Source: Corticium candelabrum (lineage: Eukaryota > Porifera > Homoscleromorpha > Homosclerophorida > Plakinidae). Taken from it: a stretch of DNA of 64,000 bases. Location of the stretch: NCBI RefSeq assembly GCF_963422355.1, contig NC_085091.1, forward strand, positions 1,942,664 through 2,006,663, read 5' to 3'. The stretch's first letter is position 1. Every line of letters starts with the position of its first letter. This document shows, one piece after another, positions 1 to 16,800 of the stretch. The position numbers and the translations under genes were made by a program. The notes below the pieces were generated by a model that saw nothing but the letters and a program-made list of their open reading frames with translations, had not been told where the DNA came from and did not search any database.

Positions 1-969
1 ATGTCGTTGTAGTACATCGCTAGTTTTAGCACAATGTCACACTGGTAATCTGACTTAGTAAGTCTCTCACCTTCATGTTTACAGTTTTTTGCAAAACCAC
101 GACGTTATTTCGTGACGTCCGGAAGCCACTCTACGTCTCTTTCGATTCCGATTCTTTGAAAACTTATTGGATCGGATACTAGAGACCATGAACTTGGGTT
201 GATTCTCCCTGAATTGTAGCTGTAGTGTAAATTACAGATTGTCTCGAAATGCCAGACCAAAACAAACGATACTGAACGCGATCCCAGAGTACTGTAATTT
301 CTAGTGAAAAATTTTGAAGTTTCTTGACCACATAAAAGTGACTTTTCTTTAGACTAAAATATTAGAACCGCAATGTACGTAGACTAGCGTGTATAGAGGA
401 AGGGTCAGCAAAAGGGAGTTTCCACGGAAACCACGGAAACCTCTCTGGATCCGCCATGGTCAAATGTGAGTTTGATTAATCTAAACTTAATAATATAACT
501 CCTTAGCCAAAGTCCTATAGAGACATTGGCATTCCCCATACATGCAGCCGTACACATTCGTTGCAAAGTTTGGCATTATACCTGAGCCCTATTAGATCTC
601 CAAGCTATTGTAGAATTTGACACTAATATTTTTCCAGCACCAAAAGAGCTATTTGCATGGCATCGAGACTGCTTTCATGATTTGAATTTGAAGGTAGCCA
701 GAAATACTCAGGAAGGAAGGCTAGAAGCATTCAGTGGCGTAGCTATGGGAGGCCTGCTGGGGGCACGTGCCCTCCCCAAAAACTTGGCTACTTTTTAAAT
801 TTTGATCCCCTAGTTTGCAAATTGCAACCAATGATTTCAAATTCTATGATTAGCTAGCCATTTGTGATTGCTACTGTTCATGACAATGATGATAATGATG
901 CTGATTACAATAATATTAATTAAATCTCTTCTATTTTCCGTAAAGTAAATTGCCTAACCCTGTTGTCAC
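1..969. other. Intergenic, no gene recognised
   Basis: No open frame with recognisable protein similarity is visible. A CAGTGGCGTAGC stretch near 732 resembles the hAT-like MITE ends found elsewhere in the window, so part of this stretch may be an old transposon copy. Otherwise I see only AT-rich spacer. Confidence 0.4.
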
Positions 970-1040
970 CATCAAACAACGTTAGCGCGCGTTCTTAATG
1001 CCACGTGCCATCAAACAACGTTAGCGCGCGTTCTTAATGC
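970..1040. repeat. Two direct 32-bp repeats carrying TTAGCGCGCG
   Basis: The segment starting CATCAAACAACG at 970-1001 is repeated at 1009-1040. Each copy contains TTAGCGCGCG (982-991 and 1021-1030). The same decamer occurs three more times at 5921-5976 inside a MITE, so this may be a remnant of a related element. Confidence 0.7.
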
Positions 1041-1919
1041 GACCTCGTGCATTAATTAATTAACTAAAGAAACAGGCTTTCCGGTAGCGACACGGAAAGG
1101 ACAGTATATTATTTTTCTTTAGGCGTAATTACTAAGCGGTAAGTCATCCATGGCCCATAGGTTTCGTATGAGGCAGTAGGCGTCTAGTTGCTGATCACTC
1201 ACGGCTGCTATACTAATAGTCTTCGTTTCAGCTCGCACTGTATACGGTTTAGGTGAAACAGAGGAACATTCACTGTCAGACGACGATCTTACACCACATA
1301 CGGTTTCTACATCCATCGCCTTACCAACTAGAAGCTACTGTTGAATTCGTGTTCTTTTACGGCCTCGGTGCCATGGTCACAGCCGCTACTTCAGCCACAT
1401 ATTTACAGTAGCAGATTCGACTTTAGTAATTGTTCCCATCGATCACGAGAGACAGACTGTGAAACAAGTGACCCAGAGTCTGGTAATGAATGCCAGGATT
1501 CGACGATTGCAACAGAATCAGACTCTGCAGGATACAAAATCGACGGTCCGGATCTAGTGGCATAGTTGGAACGTAAACTGCATGGACATTGGGCATTAGC
1601 TAGTCAACAAATTGTTGTTTATTGCAGACTTGTCGCGTGGTGCAGGAGATAAGGCTACACAGCCAATTCTATCGAAATATCCATCTACCACGTTTGCATG
1701 GTAAAAGGATAAATCGTTTATTGCAGATTGGTATCAAAAGTACACTTGGCTCGAGTATTCAGGAAGGCATGATGCATCGTTTTGCTACGTGTATCGTCAT
1801 TTAATACAGATTTGAAAACATTTTTCAGTGTGCCCTTCCAAATCTTGGACTCTGGCTAACGCCGCTAAAGCATTGACAAACGTGAATTTACGGCTTGACT
1901 TTATTCTAATATAATACTA

Positions 1920-1961
<42 letters not shown>

Positions 1962-1990
1962 TATTTCATATACATATACATGCAGTTCTA
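1041..1990. other. Intergenic, small open frames of unknown meaning
   Basis: Two opposing open frames, 1119-1316 (minus, 65 aa) and 1341-1565 (plus, 74 aa), are acidic and serine-rich. They match no family I recognise. An (ATA)n run occupies about 1919-1962. No gene is claimed. Confidence 0.3.
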
Positions 1991-1991
1991 G

Positions 1992-1992
<1 letters not shown>

Positions 1993-2078
<86 letters not shown>
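1993..2078. repeat. (TCTG)n microsatellite, LINE 3' tail
   Basis: About 21 uninterrupted TCTG units. On the minus strand the array lies just downstream of the LINE fragment at 2163-2870, so it reads as a (CAGA)n tail. The two other copies of the same LINE family end in the same way. Confidence 0.8.
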
Positions 2079-2162
2079 AATACATATATTTTCAAACATT
2101 GAACTATTATACACCATCTAAGCAAAGCAACTAAATACTACCCAAGCCAATAGGGCTTGGTT

Positions 2163-2870
2163 CTACCTACAACTATTTATGTTTATGTGGCTGTCTCTTG
2201 AAACAATCTTCTTTATTTTTCCGTCAATCACTCTAGCATTTAATCGTTGTAGACACACAGAAAACACAGATCTCCAGTATGTCTTGAAGGTTGATGCATT
2301 TGGCTTTCCGTCTTCGTCTCTCGATAGCTGTGACAGTTTCTTCAAATAGTCTTCAGCTTTCTCTCCCCAACAGCCAAAATGTTCGAAGACTATAAGAACA
2401 AATGTTGGTCGAAAACCTTCAGGCAAGAGCTTCTGGTCGTACTTTTTGATCTTCAGATCTTCTCTTCTGGTTGCCGCTGCTCTCTGAGTTGTAGCTGATA
2501 AACCTTCTATTTCATTACTCCAGGGATGCGCTAGAACAATATCCAATTCAAGATCCCCCTCCCCCCCCCCGATGCCGAATCGAATACGACTATGTCTGAT
2601 CTGTCTTCAGAATTGACATACCTTCCTCTGGGTTCTTTTACGTGATGTAATTGCAGTTGACTCAAACAGTCTGACCATGCTGAAACCATGTTGTTATGGC
2701 TGATTACTGGGCCGCCCCAGTCTTACATGTTATTAGGTGGTATCCATCTGAGTCTAATTCTTTCCCACAGTCACACTGACCAGAAGCCAAAGGCATTTGG
2801 CAGCTCAGTCTCATCAAGGATGCCAAGCGGAAATCGCACGGAGATAATGCATGCCATAATGATGGTACGT
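2163..2870 (-). mobile_element. 5'-truncated LINE fragment, reverse transcriptase C-terminus
   Basis: On the minus strand a broken frame encodes the C-terminal region of a non-LTR retrotransposon polyprotein. A CxCG...D..GYH...C zinc-knuckle signature lies near 2710-2770. Degenerate sequence follows, then a 127-aa open frame (2546-2163) with a KIKKYD motif, an FEHFG..GE..EDYL block and a FKTYWR...QRLNARV block. Close relatives lie at 21331-21720 and 35495-37250, same strand. The reverse transcriptase core is missing, as is usual for 5'-truncated LINE copies. Frames are disrupted, so the copy is dead. Family membership is inferred from remembered motifs. Confidence 0.75.
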
Positions 2871-2888
2871 ACACTGTCAAGAGCCATG

Positions 2889-2925
2889 TTTGTCTGTCTG
2901 TCTGTCTGTCTGTTTGTTTGCTCGA
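2889..2925. repeat. Short (TCTG)n run
   Basis: A TCTG run next to the 5' edge of the LINE fragment. It may be the tail of a further, older copy of the same LINE family. Confidence 0.5.
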
Positions 2926-3299
2926 CTCTAGGTTTGCTAATTCGATCCTCCCCTCCTTTCTTACGATTTTGAACAAACATATCGTCTCTCGCCGTGCCTT
3001 TATGTAATTGGCCAGACGAAATAGACACGGTCAAAAAGTGTGCACGCAGAAGCCATGCATCTATACGGCAACCACTAACTATGTCCGCTGCGGTTTGACC
3101 TGCGTGGGCCGGAGTAACTGTCTGCGAAGAGGCACTGCCGCCATAGACAGTCATGCAGATCTATGACTCTACAGTTAGAATCTATGAGAGTGGATCATCC
3201 ATACTACCATACATGCATGTACTTGCAGTTAAGTATAATTTTATGTACGTAAATTGCTGTTAATTAATTAATTAATTAATTAACAGTATTCCAAATTTG

Positions 3300-3434
3300 C
3301 TTGTATGGTAATGTCACTTGGTCTGAGGTTGTCACACATGCGCACAACCCTCCACCAACAGAACCGTGAAACACAGCACGTCAGTAGTCAAACAGAAGCA
3401 CAAGCTCTGACGTCTGTCTGCTGTTTGCACGTAA
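3300..3434 (+). promoter_or_regulatory. Probable 5' leader of the first MASP-like gene
   Basis: The segment up to TTTGCACGTAAGTG resembles the segment upstream of the second paralogue that ends ATTCACACGTAAGTA (near 7670). Each ends in a good splice donor about 180-210 bp before the signal-peptide ATG. This suggests a non-coding first exon shared by the duplicated genes. No TATA box or initiator is claimed. Confidence 0.35.
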
Positions 3435-3644
3435 GTGCACTCTATTTGTAACGTCGTGTGATGCTGTCTAGCTAGACGTTGCCCACCACCGTCCACTGTT
3501 CAAGAAATTTCGTGTGGACGGAGCAACTAGCCAAACAACTAATCAGCATCGCTTTCTATGTTCATTGTCCGTTTTGTAATCTCAATCTCGGTTACAGAGC
3601 TCTGCCAACCTGTGTACTTTCTTCTTCCTTTTTGTCAACACATC

Positions 3645-6600
3645 ATGCTACACATTGCGAGTGTGATAGCGCTAGCTGCTTTAGCCATTAACGGATGTAA
3701 CATGTCATTATCTTGTTGTCCAATCAATGTGTTGAAAAACCTGCCTTTCTGATGTCCCCAAGGTGCCGCCGCAACTCTAAAAACATGCGGAGGCTCGCTC
3801 AGCGGGATATACGGAGACTTCCAATCGCCCGGGTTTCCGGATAAGTACGACGCGGACAAGACGTGCGTTTGGAATATCAGCGCGCCCGACGGTTACTATA
3901 TCAAGCTCGAGTTTACGCAGTTTACGCTCGAAGAGCACAGTCACGAGTGCGAGTACGACAGAGTGACGGTTTCGGAAGGTGAAATCGATGGCAAGATAGA
4001 AGTCTAGACGTCTTACCATTGATTTCTATGTTTTGTATGTAGGAGAGCAAAGATTGGCGTTGTTGTGCGGCACACCGAACTCTGATGGACCAAAAGAACC
4101 CATCAAATCCTCAAACGGATCCATGCAGGTAGAGCTCTTTTCAGACTACTCAGACACGGCGCCTGGTTTCTGGGCCCACTTTGCAGCAGTCGGTAAGTGC
4201 ATACAATGGCATTCCTTCCAACAGGTAGCCACTGACTCGTTCTTGCAGATATTGATGAATGTGCCGTCGACAATGGAGGTTGCAATCAGCACTGCCATAA
4301 CTATCCGGGAAGCTACTACTGCTCGTGCAGTGCAAACTACGTGCTCCAGTCCGACGGAAAGTTTTGTAAAGGTAAGTACTCTTATAGTGTGTTTAACTTT
4401 TTTCATAATTAAGTAATCTGGGTAGTTGTGTGCGACGGTATGACCAAGACTGACTTGCATGGCGTCATCTCGAGTCCAGAGTATCCTGACATTTATCCCG
4501 ATCAGTCTGTGTGTGACTGGTGTATCACACTGCCTTTGGGATATCAAGTAGTGTTGACGTTCGCGGCCATGGACATCGAAGAGCATCACGAAGTGCCGTG
4601 TCCTTACGACAAGCTAAAAGTAATTCATTGCAAGAATCTCATTTAACTGCTTGCAACGCTCAGTGAGCGATTTCCTCCATCAGATCGATACTGGTCGTTC
4701 TGCAAAGGCGGGACCGTATTGTGGGAAGACACTCCCATCGCCTGTTATTTCTCAAGCTAACAAGATGTGTCTTTACTTTACAAGTGATGATTCAGTCGGC
4801 CATCACGGCTTCTCAGCGAAATACAAAGCCAAGCGTAAGCAACAACATGCAGATAATTATACGGCAAGTAATACCATTACAAGCATTCTTTTATAGCGCT
4901 TGATTGCGGTAATCCTGGCACTCCTTCCAACGGACAAAAGATTGGAAGAAATTATACGTTTCCTAGCCAAGTGACGTACCAATGTGATAGTGGTTTCTTT
5001 CTCGTCGGTTCCAGTTCCCGCGATTGTCAAACGGATGGCACATGGAGCGGAACTACAGCAAGATGCGAGCGTACGTGTTTGTTCCTAGTTTATGTATATG
5101 ACAGCATGCTGTTTGCCCCGCGCTTTCGTTATTCCCGGATGTTAATCCTCAGCATCCGGGAATGATGAAAGCTCGACGAGACTGGTCACGAGTCTCTAGA
5201 TTGCCTAGAACTGCTACTCTAGTATAGTACACGTGGATTGTGTTGAAATTATTTGCAGGTGTGTCGTGTGGTGATCCTGGTATACCTAAACACGGAACTC
5301 GGACGATCATTGCTGGAGTTCAACGAACGTACGTGTACGAGGACAAGGTCAAGTTGGACTGCAACCGGTTTTACTCCAGACTCGAAGGAGACGCGGTACG
5401 GACGTGTAGAGAGAGCGGACGTTGGAGCGGAACCCAGCTCAAGTGCAAACCAAGTGAGTATACATACACATCTATGGAGGTCACAAGTCTCACATTGTGG
5501 TTCATATTCACATGCTTGAAAAAAGTACGACTAGAAAGGTTAAAAGAAAGAGAATTAATAGGCGTACGAACCGTGTAGGGGCTGAGGAGGAACAAGCTCC
5601 ATTGATTTTTCTGTCTCTCTGCACTACTGCTGTTGGACAAGTTGGCGCTCAAACTTCTAGACCTAACAGCTAGGGGCGTAGCAAAATGTCAGGCCGGTCG
5701 AGCCATGCGACCAGTTTTGGGAAAACGGACTTTCACGAGCAGGCGATTAGCGTAACTTCCGGTTTAGGTATATAGACAATTAAATATATTATTTATTTAT
5801 TTATTTATTTAGAACATCTGTAGTATATGGCATGCAGACTTAGCTACTGTACATCGAAGTTACGCGCGAGTATGCATGGCCTCGAACTCCAGTCTTGTCG
5901 TAGGACCTACTTCTCATGATTTAGCGCGCGTTAAACTACGTTTTAGCGCGCGTCAATCCACGTCTTTTAGCGCGCGTTGGGCCGACCACTTCAAATGTAC
6001 TTCCTGCTACGCCCCTGTTAATTCCTACGCCGATGGAAGAGCGCAAAGAAACATCTCGTAATTAATTAAAACAAATATAACGTGCAGTCTCTTTAGTACT
6101 CTAGCTAGACAAGCATACCTGCTTGGTAAACTAAATATTCATTTTTTGTTTCAGTATGCGGTAAAACGACGTATTACAACCGCGTAAGAATTATCGGGGG
6201 CTCAACAGCACGTCACGGCGTTTACCCGTGGATGGCCATGCTCTATTACCATCCATGCAACCAAACTAGAAAGCACTGCTTGTTCTGTGGCGCAACCATT
6301 CTCGACAACAACTACGTGCTGACTGCTGCTCACTGTACCCGAGGCATATTAGGAAATTCACCGTTCATTATACGAGTGGGAGCACACCAGGTGCGCTCCG
6401 ACGGAGACAAAGAGTGGTGGTGCCAGGTGGAGGAAATTATCGAGCATCCGAGCTACAACACTGAAACATTCGACTACGACGCAGCTCTTATTAGAGTAGC
6501 CAACTGTACGAAAAAGACCAGTCCCATTACAACCGTCGATGAAATCGTTTTTTCGGACCATATCAGACCGATATGCTTGCCCAATCCGGCTCTTCTTTCT

Positions 6601-6987
6601 GATCTAGAGTTGTACAACGCGGGCAGCGTCGGCACTGCTGCAGGCTGGGGAAAACGCAACCTGACGACCACCAGTAAAGGTTACTCAAAAGTTCTACGTC
6701 ACGTCGAGTTGGCCATTAGCGACAGCAATAAGTGTCAATCCCATTTCAGCCGTCAGGATTGGGAGATAACGCCCCGGATGTTCTGTACTCTCGCCGACGG
6801 TCAGGACACGTGTCATGGCGACTCCGGTGGCCCGTATATGATTAAACGAAATCCGAGCAGTTCGAATCCCAAATCCGTCCTTCTTGGCGTCATCAGCTGG
6901 GGAGATTCTAGCTGTGCAACAGGCTACGGTGTCTACACTAAAGTCAGCCAAATCGTTTCCTGGATTGATAAAACAACTGGAGGTTAA
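3645..6987 (+). CDS. MASP: MASP-like complement serine protease, copy 1
   Basis: Nine coding exons give 695 aa: 3645-3696, 3763-3978, 4043-4192, 4249-4371, 4426-4619, 4684-4834, 4897-5070, 5259-5453 and 6155-6987. All junctions are GT-AG and in phase. Domains in order: signal peptide, CUB1, calcium-binding EGF (DIDEC start), CUB2, two CCP/sushi modules (each ending TWSGT or RWSGT), then an S1 protease. This order is unique to MASP/C1r/C1s, and human MASPs are about 690-700 aa. The activation site is VR|IIGG. The triad is visible as TAAHC, DYDAAL and GDSGGP. Asp six residues before the catalytic Ser predicts trypsin-like specificity. A secreted zymogen acting with pattern-recognition molecules is the family role; it is inferred here. 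A paralogue follows in tandem. Confidence 0.92.
5671..6016. mobile_element. hAT-like MITE in intron 8 of MASP copy 1
   Basis: The left end reads TAGGGGCGTAGCA and the right end is its complement TGCTACGCCCCTG, giving about 13-bp terminal inverted repeats 345 bp apart. No clear target duplication is visible. Inside, TTAGCGCGCG occurs three times (5921, 5943, 5967). The end sequence matches the better preserved element at 41633-42292. An AT-rich TTTA run (about 5790-5812) lies just outside. Confidence 0.6.
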
Positions 6988-7270
6988 TTAGTTAATTAAT
7001 TAACGGGACGATGCTCGAGACTTTGAAGGCACAAGCGTGATCGTGTTGTTTGGAAACATGTTTACGTAAGTTGTAACAAGGAATTACATACTTGATGGTT
7101 CTGCTAGGCCGTAATGTCGATTATCTTTTACGTTTGTTGTTTGGTGTGCTCGTACGCATATGACTGCTAGGTGTTTCGTAGTCGCTTTTAGCAATACAAG
7201 TATCAAATTGACAACCTTTTAGCTAATGAGGGGTTTGTGGATAGTGCGCAAATAAACTTCTATACGTGGC

Positions 7271-7337
<67 letters not shown>

Positions 7338-7850
7338 GCACGCACGCACGCACGCACACACCACTATGAACCGTTCAAAGAGGCGGTATGCTAGCTACAA
7401 CAGTATACGTGTCGACTGTCATTAATTAAGATATGCAAATCTAGAATGCCATCGCGAGTTTGGGGGCAAACTCGGCATAGAAGGTTTAGAAATTTGTATA
7501 TGATTCGACAGTACTGAGGATATCATGTTGTGATATGATTGGACCTGACGCTCATGCGCACAAGAGTAGCTCTGACCACAACAGCACTCAATCTGTTCAC
7601 AACAGCAGGTGCCTTTGTTTATCAGCTGAACAGAGGAAACAGTCTTCTTGTGCGTGCGCTTGTAATTCACACGTAAGTATAGAAACCATCTACTCTCTTT
7701 GCGTTAAGCGCACGTTGCACTAGAGATTAGCGTCGTATTTGATGCTCATAGACTGACTTGAGTCAGTGACGTGCAGAGTTTGTGATCTCGACGTTGGTCA
7801 GTTGTTAGAGAAAGTCGCGACTTTTCTTTGTTGTTTCTGACCTCTACATC
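6988..7850. other. Intergenic between the two MASP-like genes
   Basis: It contains a (CA)n array (about 7277-7333, then CACG units to 7358) and the probable 5' leader of copy 2, which ends at a splice donor near 7673. Similarity to the upstream region of copy 1 shows that the duplication included promoter sequence. No other gene is seen. Confidence 0.5.
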
Positions 7851-13069
<5,219 letters not shown>

Positions 13070-13264
13070 TGAGAAACTCTGGCAGGTCGCGAGTTATCAA
13101 GGATTAATTACACGTATAGTGGTTTTGTTATAGCGTCGTTGTTGTGTGGTTTGTGGTGTGTTTCTATCTATGACTATACTGCTGCGTAGATTAAAGTAAT
13201 GCAGCAGTGCAAATATAAACATCAGCGACCTTTTATCTCCATATGCGCTTACATAACAAATTTT

Positions 13265-13322
13265 GATTAATTATTAATTATTAATTATTAATTATTAATT
13301 ATTAATTATTAATTATTAATTA
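13265..13322. repeat. (ATTAATT)n minisatellite
   Basis: About eight perfect heptanucleotide units 200 bp downstream of the MASP copy 2 stop codon. Confidence 0.9.
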
Positions 13323-13500
13323 CAGATCATGGGTATAGCATATCTAGCTAGAAGTAGTGTTGTTAAACTACAGTATAGATGCGACGTACGTCTCAAAGGT
13401 TCCTTTCAACACGAAAGTCAAAAGATGCAAAATATTATTAGTGAATAGAGAAGAACTACAGTGCTAAACCCTCGGTCGGTGTATGTAATTACATATTTCG

Positions 13501-13816
13501 TCACGTGATAATGTTTTGCACACTGAGGTTTTTAGTCCAACCCACTCGCTGAAACAAAGATGCGCAAAGCGTGTAACTCGTCTCCATGCAGACTTGCGTA
13601 CTTACAAGTCTACAGGTCAGTTGCTTCGTCCGACAAACAGACCGTGACACGCTGTCATGGACAATGCACGTTCCCTTCGCAAATTCCCGTAGAGCGCCAA
13701 ATTTCTCATACTTCCGGGCTAAAAGAGGGTCTGGTTACGCGAGGCTACGTGTGTTATTCCACGCTGTCACGTGACATGACACCAGCCGTGACGTCAGGAT
13801 AGGCTGGTCACGTGAG
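13501..13816 (+). promoter_or_regulatory. Promoter region with three TCACGTGA boxes and a CRE
   Basis: Palindromic E-boxes TCACGTGA occur at 13501-13508, 13767-13774 (within GTCACGTGAC, a CLEAR/TFEB-like site) and 13808-13815. A perfect CRE TGACGTCA is at 13789-13796. The last E-box ends 3 bp before the first ATG of the TPRG1-like gene. Which factors bind is not known; names follow vertebrate consensus sites. Confidence 0.55.
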
Positions 13817-13817
13817 G

Positions 13818-16800
13818 ATGGGAGATGGTGTACCCACAGACATTGAACGACACGCCAAAGGCGATGACGACGCTGCTGCAACGTTGGAAGTGAGCTCCTT
13901 CACAGCTGGCAAGCATTCCTCACGAGTTTACTACAGACCAGCCGGTTCAAGCATTCAAACAGAAGCAGGTGAAGATGAAGACCAGCGACAAGGCGACGAA
14001 GTGCAGAATGACGACACCGAGCGTCCGCCGTCGAAACAAATATCTCGTAGAGAAAGGAGAAGCTTCCTGGCATTGAGAGTGAGTTTAGGCTTGGTTCACA
14101 ATATACAAAAGACCACACGACGCATCGCGTCGCGTCGGAAACGGCCTCCCTTGATGACGCGACGCAACATGAGGTGTTGTATTGTGAACCAGGCCTTACT
14201 GCTTGGAGTTTGTTTTAGTAGGAACCGGACATATGTGACGTCACAGATAACTGCTCTACACGTTTAGTAGGCCACAAGAATAAAATTACTTGTTTGACAG
14301 GAATTGTATGCTAGAAAATCCGTGGTCACTATAGCCTCGGTATTCCAGACTGCTTTCTGCACGTGATGGGAGGAAAGGGTGGGAGGAGAGAAGAAAGCAG
14401 TCTGGGGACAGCTCTATTGTAAGTGACTTTGGAAGAGGCGCGACTGCTCAAGTTCAGAAACATCCGCTCCAATCAAAACCACCGCTCAAAAAAAAACGGC
14501 CAATCAGCGTTGTAGACAACTGCTGACGTCAATGAGTATTTTGTAATTTCCTCTAAGCGATTCTCAGACGACTGTAATAGCACAGTGGGGTGCAGCTAAC
14601 ACAAATGTGACGTGCTACGAGTTTTGCTCCTGATGACATGATAACTCAGCGAAAGCTTGTCAGACGTTACCGGATGATAAAGCCATTGCAGCGGCTGTTT
14701 CGACTTGAAGCCTTGAAGACCCTTCAACTGCTTGCTAAGCGATTTTAGTACGAGGTCGTGACGTCTTTGCCTTCTCTCTACCGGATTCAGTAAAGTCACT
14801 CATTTTCTACGTTCTCCCGTTGGTTTGTAGTCGGCTGGCAGCGAACAGCTTCTGGCAATATCCCACGAGCCATCTGGTGCTTGTTACTGTTCCTAATGAA
14901 TGCGGGTAATTATCGATTAAGATGAACACCACCTATTTCCGAAGTCAATTACAATAGAGCTGTCCCCAGACTGCTTTCTTCTCTCCTCCCACTCTTCCCT
15001 CCCATCACGTGCAGAAAGCAGTCTGGAATATCAAGGCTATGGGCGCTATTTCTTAATTATTGATATCAACTGTAATGCACACTTGGGTGCCAGACCACTT
15101 TTTGTGCGTGAGGTGGTGGAGACGCGCGTGAGAGGGTGGGGAGAAAGGGGGGATTGTGTTAGCAGGCCATAGATAAAGTAATAAACAAAACTGGTGGCTC
15201 CTGTGGGTTCTAAGTAACCATATCAAGATGGTTACCTAGAAATTCTAATAGAATCTGCAATGTTTCTTGACGATCTCATGTTGACACAATACTAGTAGCA
15301 ACAGGCCTTCTTCCTTTGTTGCATTTGTTGAGAAAACGAAAGTTACAATTTTATTTATTGCTTTATAATCTGTAAACCCTGTTGTTTACATGTCATCTGT
15401 CGTAGTCAGTTCAACGGGATTCTCCTTTTTTCTGATTGCAGTACATTTCAGTCACTTTATATTATGGAAAATAACTCAAGACCTTCCATATACATGGCGA
15501 TTAGGACTGACTTTGAGGCTTCTGTCTCACCGTCCAGAACTGCAGCAGGTCATCTGGCATGTGAATGGTTATGCAACCTTCACGCTTCAGTAGCGCTACA
15601 CTTCGAGAAACTCTTCTGTTGACTGAGACAGTGTGTTCCTTCTTTTGTTGTAGATATATGTAGGCTTTTTCTGTTTTGCCTTTTTTCACTTTCTTTTATG
15701 TTTAATTTGCACCTGGTTTATGTGTGTGACACAGATATAATAACAATAATAATATAGTAATAAGCCACTGTAGCCTAGTGGTTAGAGTTCTGGTTCTCTG
15801 ACCATGATGGCCTTGATTCAATCCCGGGTGGCGACAGCAATATAATGAAATGAGTCTGTTGGGTCTTTCTCATTGTCTATTTGGCTATGTCTGTGAGAGT
15901 AAACTTGTTTCCGTTCATGGGGACTTTCTGTGATCTGGCGTGGGGATTGTTGGCAATGAGGATTCTGGTGCTTTTCTGGTAGTCATTGACATCTACTGGG
16001 CGTGCTGTTCAGAGCTGGCGAAATCCTTGTAGTGCACGCAGTCAATAATCGATAAGCCAGTTACTAGCGCCATATGCATTACATGGAAACATGTACTTCT
16101 CTGGGACTTACCTGCCAGGTTGGTGGGCGCCCCGTTAAGGGTAAAGGCCCCACTTACCCTACCTAGAGGGTGATGACAACATAGGCAGCGGCAATTTTGC
16201 AGATTTTCGATTTCAAAGTCTAACCTTTACTGGTACAAATAGTATAAGAATGAAAATTGGGTGAGAAAATAATACATTTAATAGATTGCAAAACTAGGGA
16301 CATGTCTGATACTGTCTTAAGATGAACCATTGGTGGGAATTTATTTTGGCGGTTTGCTAAGAAATCGACGGAGAAAGCGTATTGGAGCATTTTATTGTGT
16401 CGGTTGGACATTGTTGTTGGACAATCGGTATATGTATACAATATGGAGGAGTTTAAGATTGACAGTTACGTTCGTGGACATCACTGTGATTGCATAATCC
16501 ACACGACTCCTGCTTCATCGACAGATTCATGGTCTCATTCTCATGTTTAACCTTCCTCCTAGATAGGATATAGGCACAACAAACGGCCAGCAGGGGTTAC
16601 CATCTTGTGGCCTCTTCCACGTGATGTATCATGACATCACCATTAGATGTACCTGATCCACGTGGGTGATGATGTCACATATCCAGGTGACCAATTTATG
16701 GCAGATTGGTGCTTGCTGAAAGTCCACCAATCTGCCAAAATGAATGCCCACCAATACTTGTCTTATACAGTATTTATCAAGTGTCTTCCTTGGCCACTAT

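Noticed and set aside
1993..2078. CRISPR-like regular repeat
   Set aside because: A simple TCTG microsatellite without spacers, in a eukaryotic genome.
6232..6987. Free-standing trypsin starting at the internal Met
   Set aside because: The exon opens upstream at 6155 in phase with the sushi exon and contains the activation site, so it is the protease domain of the MASP-like protein.
13818..14267. 151-aa single-exon gene
   Set aside because: A splice donor at 14079 and similarity to TPRG1L show that the frame after 14078 is intron, including a MITE.
15763..15845. Possible tRNA gene
   Set aside because: A and B boxes are present, but the cloverleaf cannot be completed and the sequence runs into a SINE body. 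The same holds for 46672-46760.
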